From: Streptomyces sp. NBRC 109706
Lineage (GTDB): Bacteria > Actinomycetota > Actinomycetes > Streptomycetales > Streptomycetaceae
Assembly: GCF_000974485.1 (NCBI RefSeq)
Contig: NZ_BBOM01000017.1
Location: 1 to 40,826, forward strand
Direction: 5' to 3'
Length of the DNA stretch: 40,826 nt
Shown here: positions 8,091-16,129 of the stretch, one piece after another
Position numbering within the stretch: the stretch's first letter is position 1
How the letters are laid out: each line of letters begins with the position of its first letter
Notes under the pieces: model-generated
The model's database searches: none
The model's input: only the letters and a program-made list of their open reading frames with translations
Told to the model about the DNA's origin: nothing
Position numbers and translations under genes: made by a program

Positions 8091-8789
8091 TCAGCCCGTT
8101 CCCCGGGCCGGCAACGCCAGCCGGTAGCCGACGCCCCGGACGGTCTCCACCAGCTCCGGGCGGCGCAGCTTGGCGCGGAGCGAGGCGACATGCACCTCCA
8201 GGGTGCGCCCGGTGCCCTCCCAGCTGGTCCGCCAGACATCGCTGATGATCTGCTCCCGGCGGAACACCACCCCGGGACGCTGGGCCAGGAGCGCCAACAG
8301 GTCGAACTCCTTGCGGGTGAGCTGGACCCGCTCGCCGTCGACCCGCACGCTGCGGGTGGACAGCTCCACCTCCATCGGGCCCAGGGCGAGCACCCCGGGC
8401 GCCGGCTCCTCCGTCGGGGTCGACTCGTCGGCGCCGGTGCGACGGCTCACCGCGTGGATGCGGGCCAACAGCTCGGCGGTGTCATAGGGCTTGACCACAT
8501 AGTCGTCGGCGCCGAGGTTGAGGCCGTGCACGCGGGATCTGACGTCGGCCCGGGCGGTGACCATGATCACCGGGGTCGAGGTGAGGCGTCGGATCCGACC
8601 GCAGACCTCGAACCCGTCCAGGTCGGGGAGGCCGAGATCGAGCAGGACCACGCCGAAGCCACCGGCCCGCACCTGGGCCAGCCCGTCCTCGCCACAGCGC
8701 ACCCGCACCACGTCGAAGCCGTGCCGGCTGAGCACCGCCACCAGCGCGGCACCGACATGCTCGTCGTCCTCGACCAACAGCAGTCGCAT
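8091..8789 (-). CDS. gluR: OmpR/PhoB-type response regulator, GluR-like
   Basis: The protein has 232 residues. The receiver domain starts MRLLLVEDDE, with acidic residues E7/D8/D9, phospho-acceptor D51 (LLDLGLPDLDG), and the conserved T/K region VTARAD...VVKPYD. A winged-helix Trans_reg_C domain follows (QLTRKEFDLLALLAQRPG, RTLEVHVASLRAKLR, VRGVGYRL). The start is ATG 8789, preceded by an excellent GGGAGG at 5-nt spacing; longer upstream extensions lack support. It heads the operon with the sensor kinase. The 274-bp region to divergent gluA contains an inverted repeat that could be its operator. Known GluR activates the glutamate transporter genes; assignment here is by synteny and family. 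Confidence 0.87.
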   Translation of the reverse strand: MRLLLVEDDEHVGAALVAVLSRHGFDVVRVRCGEDGLAQVRAGGFGVVLLDLGLPDLDGFEVCGRIRRLTSTPVIMVTARADVRSRVHGLNLGADDYVVKPYDTAELLARIHAVSRRTGADESTPTEEPAPGVLALGPMEVELSTRSVRVDGERVQLTRKEFDLLALLAQRPGVVFRREQIISDVWRTSWEGTGRTLEVHVASLRAKLRRPELVETVRGVGYRLALPARGTG

Positions 8790-8894
8790 CCTGCCTCCCT
8801 TCCGCCCGCTCCGCACACCGCCCGGCAGGATCCCCCCGGAACCCTGAAGCAGCGCTACGAGAACGATTGAAGCAGGAGCGAACACCACTCGGAC

Positions 8895-8915
8895 GTCACG
8901 GAACAATTCCGTAAC
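8895..8915. promoter_or_regulatory. Inverted repeat, candidate operator between gluR and gluA
   Basis: The core ACGGAA-CAA-TTCCGT (8898-8912) is a perfect 6-3-6 inverted repeat. It extends to GT...AC at 8895/8896 and 8914/8915 with one mismatch. It lies in the shared regulatory region, about 106 bp from the gluR start and 149 bp from the gluA start. This fits a binding site for a dimeric regulator such as GluR, but binding is inference. Confidence 0.5.
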
Positions 8916-9063
8916 CCCACGCCGACCGTAGGCCACAGGCGGTCACTGCCCGTAGAGAGACGCGACCGGATCGTTATGCTCAATTTCCGCTCAGATCTGC
9001 AGACGCTACGTTGTACAGCTGGCTAGGGTCCCTGCCAACCGACGAGGATGGAGCTACTCCACG

Positions 9064-9849
9064 ATGAGCGATGCGCCGCTGACCAAGGACCCCGCGGATG
9101 CCGCGCCCCTGGCGGAGGACCTGGTCGTCCTGGACAGCGTGAACAAGCACTTCGGTGCGCTGCACGTCCTCCAGGACATCAATCTGACCATCAAGCGCGG
9201 CGAGGTCGTCGTCGTGATCGGCCCCTCGGGCTCGGGCAAGTCCACGCTCTGCCGGGCCATCAACCGCCTGGAAACCATCGACGACGGCACCATCACCATC
9301 GATGAGAAGCCGCTGCCCGCTGAGGGCCGGGAGTTGGCCAGGCTCCGGGCCGACGTCGGCATGGTCTTCCAGGCGTTCAACCTCTTCGCGCACAAGACGG
9401 TGCTGCAGAACGTGACGCTCGGCCCGGTCAAGGTGCGGGGCGTCGCCAAGGACGAGGCGGAGGCCAAGGCCAGGCAGCTGCTGGACCGGGTGGGCGTGGG
9501 CAACCAGGCCGACAAGTACCCGGCGCAGCTCTCCGGCGGCCAGCAGCAGCGCGTCGCCATCGCCCGCGCCCTGGCCATGGAGCCCAAGGTGATGCTCTTC
9601 GACGAGCCCACCTCGGCGCTGGACCCCGAGATGATCAACGAGGTCCTTGAGGTCATGCAGCAGCTGGCTCAGGAGGGGATGACCATGGTCGTGGTCACCC
9701 ACGAGATGGGCTTCGCCCGGTCGGCGGCGAACCGCGTGGTCTTCATGGCCGACGGCCGGATCGTCGAGGAGGCCGAACCGCACCAGTTCTTCGACAACCC
9801 GCGCAGTGACCGGGCCAAGGACTTCCTGTCGAAGATCCTCCAGCACTGA
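9064..9849 (+). CDS. gluA: Glutamate/polar amino-acid ABC transporter ATP-binding protein GluA
   Basis: The ATPase of 261 residues powers a polar amino-acid importer. Visible motifs are Walker A GPSGSGKST, the Q-loop in VGMVFQAFNLFAHKTVLQNV, signature LSGGQQQRVAIARALA, Walker B VMLFDEPTSALDPE, and the switch histidine in VVVTHEMGFA. All are intact. It has an N-terminal extension of about 20 residues compared with GlnQ-type proteins. It is first in the gluABCD operon and divergent from the two-component genes. The start ATG 9064 has GGAG 9 nt upstream. Corynebacterial and streptomycete GluA homologues serve glutamate uptake; specificity here is by gene order. Confidence 0.93.
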   Translation: MSDAPLTKDPADAAPLAEDLVVLDSVNKHFGALHVLQDINLTIKRGEVVVVIGPSGSGKSTLCRAINRLETIDDGTITIDEKPLPAEGRELARLRADVGMVFQAFNLFAHKTVLQNVTLGPVKVRGVAKDEAEAKARQLLDRVGVGNQADKYPAQLSGGQQQRVAIARALAMEPKVMLFDEPTSALDPEMINEVLEVMQQLAQEGMTMVVVTHEMGFARSAANRVVFMADGRIVEEAEPHQFFDNPRSDRAKDFLSKILQH

Positions 9850-9916
9850 ACCCCCAGACGAGCCGCTTGTTCTGTCAGCCCCCAAGCCCCCTTCTCGACA
9901 TAAGGACATATGCACC

Positions 9917-10768
9917 ATGAGACTCCGTAAGGCCACCGCCCTCGCCGCCAGCGTGCTCGCCCTCTCCCTCGCCGCCACCGCCTGTGGCAGCGACGACGGG
10001 GACGGCGACGGCGGTGACGGCGGCACCGGCAGCAACGCCGGCGAAAGCATCAGCATCGGCATCAAGTACGACCAGCCGGGCCTGGGCCTGAAGACCCCGG
10101 ACGGCGAGTTCGTCGGCTTCGACGTCGACGTGGCCACCTTCATCGCCGGCGAGCTGGGCTACGAGCCGTCCCAGATCGACTGGGTCGAGTCCCCCAGCGG
10201 TGACCGCGAGACCATGCTGAGCCGTGGCGATGTCGACTTCATCGTGGCCAGCTACTCGATCACCGACGAGCGCAAGGAGCAGGTCGACTTCGCCGGCCCC
10301 TACTTCATCGCCAACCAGGACCTGCTGATCCGCGCGGGCGAGTCGGTCCCCGACGAGGAGGCCATCAACGACCTGAACCTCTGTTCGGTGGGTGGCTCGA
10401 CCTCGGCGGCCAAGGTCAAGGAGAACATCGCCCCCGACGCGGACCTGATCGAGCTGGCCACCTACTCCGAGTGCCTCACCGGCCTGGAGAACGGCACCGT
10501 GGACGCGCTGACCACCGACGACTCCATCCTGGCCGGCTACGCCGCGCAGGAGCAGAACGTCGGCAAGTTCGAGCTGGCCGGTCTGGCGCTCGGCCCGGAG
10601 CACTACGGCGTGGGCGTCCCCAAGGGCGAGACCGAGCTGCGGGACGACATCAACGCCGCCATCACCAAGATGGTCGACGAGGGCGCCTGGGACGAGGCGG
10701 TCGAGGCCAACTTCGGCCCGGCCAACTACAACGCCGAGCCGGCCCCGGAAATCACCGAGACCAGCTGA
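9917..10768 (+). CDS. gluB: Glutamate-binding lipoprotein GluB
   Basis: The protein is a substrate-binding lipoprotein of 283 residues (SBP_bac_3 family) that captures glutamate outside the membrane. The N-terminus MRLRKATALAASVLALSLAA ends in a signal peptidase II site with the lipidated Cys at C23 (AATACGS). A low-complexity Gly/Asp linker follows (about 26-40). Family motifs include FVGFDVDVATFIAGELGY, SPSGDRETMLSRGDVDFIVA and YSITDERKEQVDFAGPYF. The start is ATG 9917, preceded by AAGGAC; the frame is open further upstream but would add a non-signal leader. It lies 67 bp after gluA. A strong hairpin follows it before gluC, which probably makes GluB more abundant than the permeases. Confidence 0.93.
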   Translation: MRLRKATALAASVLALSLAATACGSDDGDGDGGDGGTGSNAGESISIGIKYDQPGLGLKTPDGEFVGFDVDVATFIAGELGYEPSQIDWVESPSGDRETMLSRGDVDFIVASYSITDERKEQVDFAGPYFIANQDLLIRAGESVPDEEAINDLNLCSVGGSTSAAKVKENIAPDADLIELATYSECLTGLENGTVDALTTDDSILAGYAAQEQNVGKFELAGLALGPEHYGVGVPKGETELRDDINAAITKMVDEGAWDEAVEANFGPANYNAEPAPEITETS

Positions 10769-10787
10769 CCCGTTCCGGTTTCACTCG

Positions 10788-10818
10788 GTGGCGTGCCGTC
10801 CCAGCGGTGGCACGCCAC
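10788..10818 (+). terminator. Perfect 10-bp hairpin between gluB and gluC (attenuator or mRNA stabiliser)
   Basis: The arms GTGGCGTGCC (10788-10797) and GGCACGCCAC (10809-10818) pair perfectly around an 11-nt loop. Only a weak T-containing sequence follows (ACTCTTCCCT), so partial termination or 3'-end protection of gluAB mRNA is more likely than full termination. Confidence 0.65.
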
Positions 10819-10855
10819 ACTCTTCCCTACCCTCTAGGCGAGACTGAGAGATTCC

Positions 10856-11527
10856 GTGTTCGATTTCCTTGATCTCGACCAGTACGACCTCTTCGGGGCG
10901 TTCTGGACCACGGTGCAGCTCACCGTTTTCTCCGCGATCGGCTCCCTGATCTGGGGGACCGTCCTGGCCGCGATGCGGGTCAGCCCGGTCCCGGTGATGC
11001 GCGCCTTCGGCACGGCCTATGTGAACATCGTGCGGAACATCCCGCTCACGCTGATCATCGTGGCCTGCTCCCAGGGGTTGGCTCTCACCCTGGGCCTGAA
11101 CATGTGGGCGGACGACTCGGGGACCACCGCGTTCCGTCTGGCGGTGCTCGGCTTCTCCGCCTACACGGCCACCTTCGTCTGCGAGGCGCTGCGCTCCGGC
11201 ATCAACACGGTGCCCGTCGGCCAGGCCGAGGCGGCCAGGGCGCTCGGGCTCAACTTCAGCCAGGTGCTGACCCTGGTGGTGCTGCCGCAGGCGTTCCGCT
11301 CGGTGGTGCCGCCGCTGGCCAACGTGCTGATCGCGCTCACCAAGAACACCACCGTGGCCGCGACGATCGGCGTGGCCGAGTCCGCGCTGCTGATGAAGGA
11401 CATGATCGAGCGGGAGGCCCAACTGCTCCCGATCGCCGCCGTGTTCGCCTTTGGATTCATTGTCCTCACCCTTCCGACCGGGATCTTCCTCGGCTGGGTG
11501 AGCAAGCGTGTGGCGGTGAAGCGATGA
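10856..11527 (+). CDS. gluC: Glutamate ABC transporter permease GluC
   Basis: The permease has 223 residues and belongs to the HisM/GlnP family, with about five hydrophobic segments. The EAA loop that docks on the ATPase is visible as EALRSGINTVPVGQAEAARA with G and LG features following (LGLNFSQVLTLVVLPQAF). The start is GTG 10856 with GAGAG upstream. Its TGA stop overlaps the gluD ATG (ATGA), giving translational coupling. It forms a heteromeric membrane channel with GluD. Confidence 0.92.
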   Translation: MFDFLDLDQYDLFGAFWTTVQLTVFSAIGSLIWGTVLAAMRVSPVPVMRAFGTAYVNIVRNIPLTLIIVACSQGLALTLGLNMWADDSGTTAFRLAVLGFSAYTATFVCEALRSGINTVPVGQAEAARALGLNFSQVLTLVVLPQAFRSVVPPLANVLIALTKNTTVAATIGVAESALLMKDMIEREAQLLPIAAVFAFGFIVLTLPTGIFLGWVSKRVAVKR

Positions 11528-12513
11528 GTAAGCCCTCTGTTCTGTATGACGTCCCCGGGCCGCGCGCCAAGGTGCGCAACTGGCTGCTGACCGTACTGTT
11601 CATCGTCGCCCTGCTGCTGCCCCTGTGGTGGCTGCTGACCGTGCTCAACGACAAGAACCAGCTCGACGCCTCGCGCTGGGACCCGTTTGTCACCGACTCC
11701 CGGATCTGGACCACCTATCTGCTGCCGGGACTGCAGGAGACCATGACCGCCGCCGCGCTGGCGCTGGTCATCGCGCTGCCGTTGGGCGCGCTGCTGGGGA
11801 TCGGCCGGCTGTCCGACCACTGGTGGATCAGCCGGCCGGCCGGCACGGTCGTGGAGTTCTTCCGTTCCATCCCCGTCCTGATGCTGATGCTGTTCGCCAA
11901 CCAGGCGTACGCGGAGTGGTCCAACATCGCTCGGGACAGCCGCCCGATGTACGCGGTGGTCACCGGTCTGGTGCTCTACAACGCCGCGGTGCTCGCCGAG
12001 ATCGTCCGAGCCGGGGTGCTCTCACTGCCCCGGGGCCAGACGGACGCGGCACAGGCGATCGGCATGCGCAAGAGCCAGACCATGCTCTTCGTGCTGCTGC
12101 CCCAGGCGGTCACGGCGATGCTGCCGGCGATCGTCAGCCAGCTGGTGGTGATCGTCAAGGACACCGCACTGGGCGGCGCGCTGCTCGGCTTCGCCGAACT
12201 GCTGAGCGCAACGCGGCTGGTGTCGAGCAACTACAGCAACACCATCGCCGCCTACACCGTCGCCGCGATCCTCTTTGTCGTGGTCAACTTCCTGCTGACC
12301 GCCTTCGCCAGCTGGCTGGAGGGACGCATCCGGCGCGGTCGACGCGGCACCGGAGCGGTCGTGCCGCACGACATGGCCGAAGAGACACAGGCCGGCGGCG
12401 GCGGCATCGCGGCCCCCGTGCTCGGCACGGGAGCGACGGGCGCCATCGGCGCCGACCCCGACGCGCGTGACGACGACCCGGACCGTGGCGGCGCACGCGA
12501 CGGGGGTGGCTAG
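11524..12513 (+). CDS. gluD: Glutamate ABC transporter permease GluD
   Basis: The inner-membrane permease has 329 residues. It carries an N-terminal TM (LLTVLFIVALLLPLWWLLTV) ahead of the BPD-transport domain and an EAA loop (EIVRAGVLSLPRGQTDAAQA). After the last TM (about 240-262) comes a hydrophilic, Gly/Ala/Asp-rich tail of about 60 residues that is not needed for the fold. The ATG at 11524 overlaps the gluC stop by 4 bp, which fixes the start. It is last of the operon; the next gene begins 69 bp downstream in the same direction. Confidence 0.92.
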   Translation: MSKPSVLYDVPGPRAKVRNWLLTVLFIVALLLPLWWLLTVLNDKNQLDASRWDPFVTDSRIWTTYLLPGLQETMTAAALALVIALPLGALLGIGRLSDHWWISRPAGTVVEFFRSIPVLMLMLFANQAYAEWSNIARDSRPMYAVVTGLVLYNAAVLAEIVRAGVLSLPRGQTDAAQAIGMRKSQTMLFVLLPQAVTAMLPAIVSQLVVIVKDTALGGALLGFAELLSATRLVSSNYSNTIAAYTVAAILFVVVNFLLTAFASWLEGRIRRGRRGTGAVVPHDMAEETQAGGGGIAAPVLGTGATGAIGADPDARDDDPDRGGARDGGG

Positions 12514-12582
12514 GCCGCCGCGCAACCGGCGCGTTCCGACGCCGACTTGACGGTTGCGGCGGGGCTGGGTTGCATACGTGCT

Positions 12583-14142
12583 GTGCTGCCCGTGATCATC
12601 GTCGGCGCGGGCCCTACGGGGCTCGCGCTGGCGCTTGCCCTGGCCGGGCACGGCGTCCCGTCCGTCGTCCTCGACGGATCGACCGACCCGCCGACCTCGC
12701 GGCTGGCCCGCAGCTGTGTGCTGGCGCCCGACGTGGCCCGGTGGGGCGCGCTCCCCGGGGCCGCCAGGGAGGCGGCCGGCTGGGCCGGTTGGCGTGGCAC
12801 CCACCGGGGGCGGACCGTCGCACACCGGGCATTCGAGCCCGCCGACGCGCCGCTCCATCTGCCGCAGCATGTGCTGGAGGCGACGCTGCGGGACGCCGTC
12901 GTCCGGCAGGAGCTGGTGCGGATGGCGCGGGGCCACCGGCTGACCGACTTCGAGCAGCACGGCGAAGAGGTGCTGGCGCACAGCGTGTCGCGACGCTCCG
13001 ACGGGCGGCCCGAGGAGAGCAGGCAGTGGCGCGGCCGCTATCTGGTGGGGTGCGACGGCGCGCGCTCCACGGTGCGCAAGCTGTTGGGCGCGCCGTTCCC
13101 CGGGCGTACGGCGGTCGAGCGCTACGCGGTGGCGGCCCTGCGCGCCGAACTGCCGCACCCGGGCGAGGTGGGCCTCCATCGAGGGCTCCCGGTCGGCGAG
13201 GTCACGGCGCGGCCGCTGACCGAGGGCCGCTGGCGGCTGGACTGGCCGCTGCCGGCGGACGAGGGCCTTGTCACCCCCGAGGCCCTGCTTCAACGGGTGC
13301 ACGGCACATTGGCCGCCTGGCACGACGGCGAGGTGCCCGACCACGAACTGCTGGACACCGGGGTGCACACCTGCCATCAGCGGCTCGCCCGCGCCTGGCG
13401 GGTGGACCGGGTCTTTCTCGCCGGGGACGCGGCCCACCTGTTGGGGGCCCTGGGGACGCAACAGGTGACGGAGGGGCTGCGGGACGCGGAGAACCTCGCC
13501 TGGAAGCTGGCCGTCGCCTGCCGCGAGGGGAACGCGGAACGGCTGTTGGACAGCTACCAGACGGAACGCAGGGGCGCCGTCGGCAGGCGGCTGCGCGCCG
13601 TGGACCAGGCGCTTCCGCTGGTGCGGGGGCGGGGCGGGCTGGCCACCAGGCTCGCCGGCCGTGGGCGGGGCAGGCTGGCGCTGCTCGGCGAGGCGCACGC
13701 GGGGCAGGGCGCGCTGGGCGGGCCGGCCGACTACGGGAACTCCCCGCTCAACGGGGCCGTCACCGCGGCCTCGGCCACTCGCCCCGGCACGCCGGTGACC
13801 GATGTGCCGGTGACCGCGCTCGACGGGACCAGGAGCCGGCTGCGGGATCGGCTGGGCGGGCCGCTGCTCCTGGTGCTGACCGCGCCGGGCGCCCGGGTCT
13901 GGGACGCCAGACACTGGCTGTCGGCCGGCCTGATGCCGGAGTTGGCCGCCGTCGCCGAGACCTTGGAACTACCGGCCGAACTGCTGGTCACCGAGGAGTA
14001 CCCGGGCGCCGGGGCGCACACGCTGCTGGTGGTACGGCCCGACGGGCAGCTGACGGCCAGCCTGCCCGGCGCCGACCAGCGGGCCCTGCGCGAGACCGTG
14101 CACTGGCTGCGCGGCGCACCGGCCCCGGCGGCGCCGCGCTGA
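12583..14142 (+). CDS. FAD-dependent monooxygenase (PHBH/phenol hydroxylase-like)
   Basis: The flavoprotein is of the class A aromatic hydroxylase type, 519 residues from GTG 12583; a TTG at 12547 would add 12 residues. Seen are the Rossmann GxGxxG (VIIVGAGPTGLALALALAGH), the DG motif (LVGCDGARSTVRKLLGAPF) and the GD motif (DRVFLAGDAAHLLGALG), followed by GLRDAENLAWKLA. The usual HxxxPxGGQG sequence after GDAAH is replaced by LLGALGTQQV, a divergent version. The C-terminal part, about 130 residues (PVTDVPVTALDGTRSRLRDR onwards), resembles the thioredoxin-like domain of phenol hydroxylases. Such enzymes hydroxylate aromatic or polyketide substrates with NAD(P)H and O2. No biosynthetic neighbours are present, so the substrate is unknown. 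It may share the gluABCD transcript. Confidence 0.85.
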   Translation: MLPVIIVGAGPTGLALALALAGHGVPSVVLDGSTDPPTSRLARSCVLAPDVARWGALPGAAREAAGWAGWRGTHRGRTVAHRAFEPADAPLHLPQHVLEATLRDAVVRQELVRMARGHRLTDFEQHGEEVLAHSVSRRSDGRPEESRQWRGRYLVGCDGARSTVRKLLGAPFPGRTAVERYAVAALRAELPHPGEVGLHRGLPVGEVTARPLTEGRWRLDWPLPADEGLVTPEALLQRVHGTLAAWHDGEVPDHELLDTGVHTCHQRLARAWRVDRVFLAGDAAHLLGALGTQQVTEGLRDAENLAWKLAVACREGNAERLLDSYQTERRGAVGRRLRAVDQALPLVRGRGGLATRLAGRGRGRLALLGEAHAGQGALGGPADYGNSPLNGAVTAASATRPGTPVTDVPVTALDGTRSRLRDRLGGPLLLVLTAPGARVWDARHWLSAGLMPELAAVAETLELPAELLVTEEYPGAGAHTLLVVRPDGQLTASLPGADQRALRETVHWLRGAPAPAAPR

Positions 14143-14179
14143 CGCCCCCGGCCGCCCCGGCGCCCGGGATGCCGGCGTT

Positions 14180-14773
14180 TCAGGGGGTATCGGGGGCATA
14201 GTCCTCCCAGCTCTCCAGGGACTGGCCCTCGGCTTCCAGCGCCTCGCGCACCAGCCGTAGCGCCAGCCCCTCCGCGTATCCCTTGCGGGCGAGCATCCCC
14301 ACCAGCCGGCGCATCCGCTTGACCGGCGGCAGCCCCCGGGTGGCCGGGAGCCGGCGCGCGACCAGCGCCCGGGCGGTCTCCTCCTCCCGCTCCGGATCCA
14401 GCTGGTCGACCGCCTGGTCGATCACCGCCGGAGCCACCCCCTTGGTGCGCAGCTCACGGGCCAGCGCCCGCCGGGCCAGCCCCCGGCCGTGGTGCCGGGA
14501 CTCCACCCATGCCTCCGCGAAGAGCGCGTCGTCGATCAGGCCGACCTCCTCGAACCGGTCGAGGACCTCGGCGATCGCCTCCTCCGGGATCTCCCTGCGC
14601 CGAAGCGCCTCGGCCAACTGCCGTCTGGTGCGCGGCGTTCCGGCGAGCAGGCCCAGGCAGATGCTCCGGGCCCGCTGCACCGGATCGGCCGGCTCCGCCG
14701 GCGGGCCGGCCGGCCGGGCCTGGGCCGGCGCCGGCCCAGGCCCTGGCTCGGGCCAGTCGCTGCGCCGGGTCAC
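14180..14773 (-). CDS. recX: RecA regulator RecX
   Basis: The protein has 197 residues and three tandem RecX three-helix repeats (about 35-180), for example RRQLAEALRRREIPEEAIAE, RRALARELRTKGVAPAVIDQ and RRLVGMLARKGYAEGLALRL. RecX binds and modulates RecA filaments and limits recombinase activity. The N-terminal tail of about 30 residues is Pro/Ala rich. The start is GTG 14773, only 3 bp after the recA stop, so it is co-transcribed and probably translationally coupled with recA and hence under the same SOS promoter. It converges on the FAD monooxygenase gene with a 37-bp gap. Confidence 0.93.
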   Translation of the reverse strand: MTRRSDWPEPGPGPAPAQARPAGPPAEPADPVQRARSICLGLLAGTPRTRRQLAEALRRREIPEEAIAEVLDRFEEVGLIDDALFAEAWVESRHHGRGLARRALARELRTKGVAPAVIDQAVDQLDPEREEETARALVARRLPATRGLPPVKRMRRLVGMLARKGYAEGLALRLVREALEAEGQSLESWEDYAPDTP

Positions 14774-14776
14774 GCG

Positions 14777-15922
14777 TCAGCTCTTGGCCGCGACGGCCTT
14801 GGCCGCCCGGGGCGCCTTGGCCGCTGCCTGCGCCTTGGTGGCCTGGGCCGGCGGGGCGGGGATGTCCTTGGCGGCGGCCTTGGCCGCGTCCTCGGCCGGC
14901 TCGCCCTCGGGCGAGACCTCCGGGGGCTTGGGGCCGATGCCCAGCTTCTCCTTGATCTTCTTCTCGACCTCGTCGGCCAGATCGGGGTTGTCCTTGAGGA
15001 AGTTCCGCGCGTTCTCCTTGCCCTGGCCCAGCTGGTCACCGCCGTAGGTGTACCAGGCGCCGGACTTGCGGATGAAGCCGTGCTCGACGCCCATGTCGAT
15101 CAGCCCGCCCTCGCGGCTGATGCCCGTGCCGTAGAGGATGTCGAACTCGGCCTGCTTGAACGGCGGGGCGACCTTGTTCTTGACGACCTTGACGCGGGTG
15201 CGGTTGCCCACCGCGTCGGTGCCGTCCTTGAGGGTTTCGATGCGCCGGATGTCCAGCCGCACCGAGGCGTAGAACTTCAGCGCCCGACCACCCGTGGTGG
15301 TCTCGGGAGAGCCGAACATCACGCCGACCTTCTCCCTGAGCTGGTTGATGAAGATGGCCGTGGTCTTCGACTGGCTGAGCGCACCCGTGATCTTCCGCAG
15401 CGCCTGGCTCATCAGCCGGGCCTGGAGGCCGACATGGGAGTCGCCCATCTCGCCCTCGATCTCCGCCCTGGGCACCAGGGCCGCCACCGAGTCGATGACG
15501 ATCAGGTCGAGCGCGCCGGAGCGGATCAGCATGTCCGTGATCTCCAGCGCCTGTTCGCCGTTGTCCGGCTGGGAGAGGATCAGCTGGTCCACGTCCACGC
15601 CGAGCCGCTTGGCGTACTCGGGGTCGAGGGCGTGCTCCGCGTCCACGAAGGCGACGGTGCCGCCGGCCTTCTGCGCGTTCGCCACCGCGTGCAGGGTGAG
15701 GGTCGTCTTGCCCGAGGACTCGGGGCCGAAGACCTCCACCACCCGGCCACGCGGCAACCCACCGACGCCCAGAGCCACATCGAGGGCCGTGGATCCGGTC
15801 TCGATGATCTCGATCGGCTCGTCCGGCCGCTCGCCCAGCCGCATCACCGCGCCCTTGCCGAACTGCCGTTCAATCTGCGCGAGTGCGGCGTCGAGCGCCT
15901 TCTCGCGGTCCGTACCTGCCAT
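14777..15922 (-). CDS. recA: Recombinase RecA
   Basis: The recombinase has 381 residues. It forms ATP-dependent filaments on ssDNA for strand exchange and promotes LexA self-cleavage. Walker A is GPESSGKTT (66-74). Other conserved stretches include VAFVDAEHALDPEYAK, VIDSVAALVPRAEIEGEMGD and FINQLREKVGVMFGSPETT (L2 loop side). The C-terminal 45-50 residues are Ala/Lys/Pro rich and end AAKS, a basic tail unlike the acidic tail of E. coli RecA. The start ATG 15922 follows GGTGG; upstream in-frame codons are not needed. A TTGACA -35, a SOS box and a TCTTAT -10 lie at 16041-16070, leaving a leader of about 110 nt. recX follows directly. Confidence 0.98.
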   Translation of the reverse strand: MAGTDREKALDAALAQIERQFGKGAVMRLGERPDEPIEIIETGSTALDVALGVGGLPRGRVVEVFGPESSGKTTLTLHAVANAQKAGGTVAFVDAEHALDPEYAKRLGVDVDQLILSQPDNGEQALEITDMLIRSGALDLIVIDSVAALVPRAEIEGEMGDSHVGLQARLMSQALRKITGALSQSKTTAIFINQLREKVGVMFGSPETTTGGRALKFYASVRLDIRRIETLKDGTDAVGNRTRVKVVKNKVAPPFKQAEFDILYGTGISREGGLIDMGVEHGFIRKSGAWYTYGGDQLGQGKENARNFLKDNPDLADEVEKKIKEKLGIGPKPPEVSPEGEPAEDAAKAAAKDIPAPPAQATKAQAAAKAPRAAKAVAAKS

Positions 15923-16040
15923 GGGTGCCACCCGGTCCGTCTGATTTGATCGCTTCACAACCACGGACGCTAGCGCCCGCCACTGACAATCGGCACGCGC
16001 CCGGGGCTCGCGGAGGGCTGGACGCCGTATCCGCACCCCC

Positions 16041-16070
16041 ATAAGAACTTCCGTTCGATTTACGTGTCAA
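16041..16070 (-). promoter_or_regulatory. recA promoter (TTGACA / TCTTAT)
   Basis: On the minus strand a perfect TTGACA (16065-16070) is separated by 18 nt from TCTTAT (16041-16046). The SOS box lies between the two and overlaps the -10, so bound LexA would block polymerase. Confidence 0.8.
16045..16056. promoter_or_regulatory. LexA/SOS box
   Basis: The GAAC-N4-GTTC core is perfect. On the recA strand it reads TCGAACGGAAGTTC, close to the actinobacterial/Gram-positive SOS consensus TCGAAC-N4-GTTCGA. Its position inside the recA promoter supports DNA-damage control of recA-recX. Confidence 0.85.
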
Positions 16071-16129
16071 GCGAGCGGGCCGGCCGGAGCACCCTCCTGA
16101 CAGCCCGACAAACCCGCAGGTCAGAGCCG

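Noticed and set aside
14143..14179. Possible terminator hairpin between the FAD monooxygenase and recX
   Set aside because: Only a 5-bp CCGGC/GCCGG stem and a short TTT; too weak in such GC-rich DNA to call.
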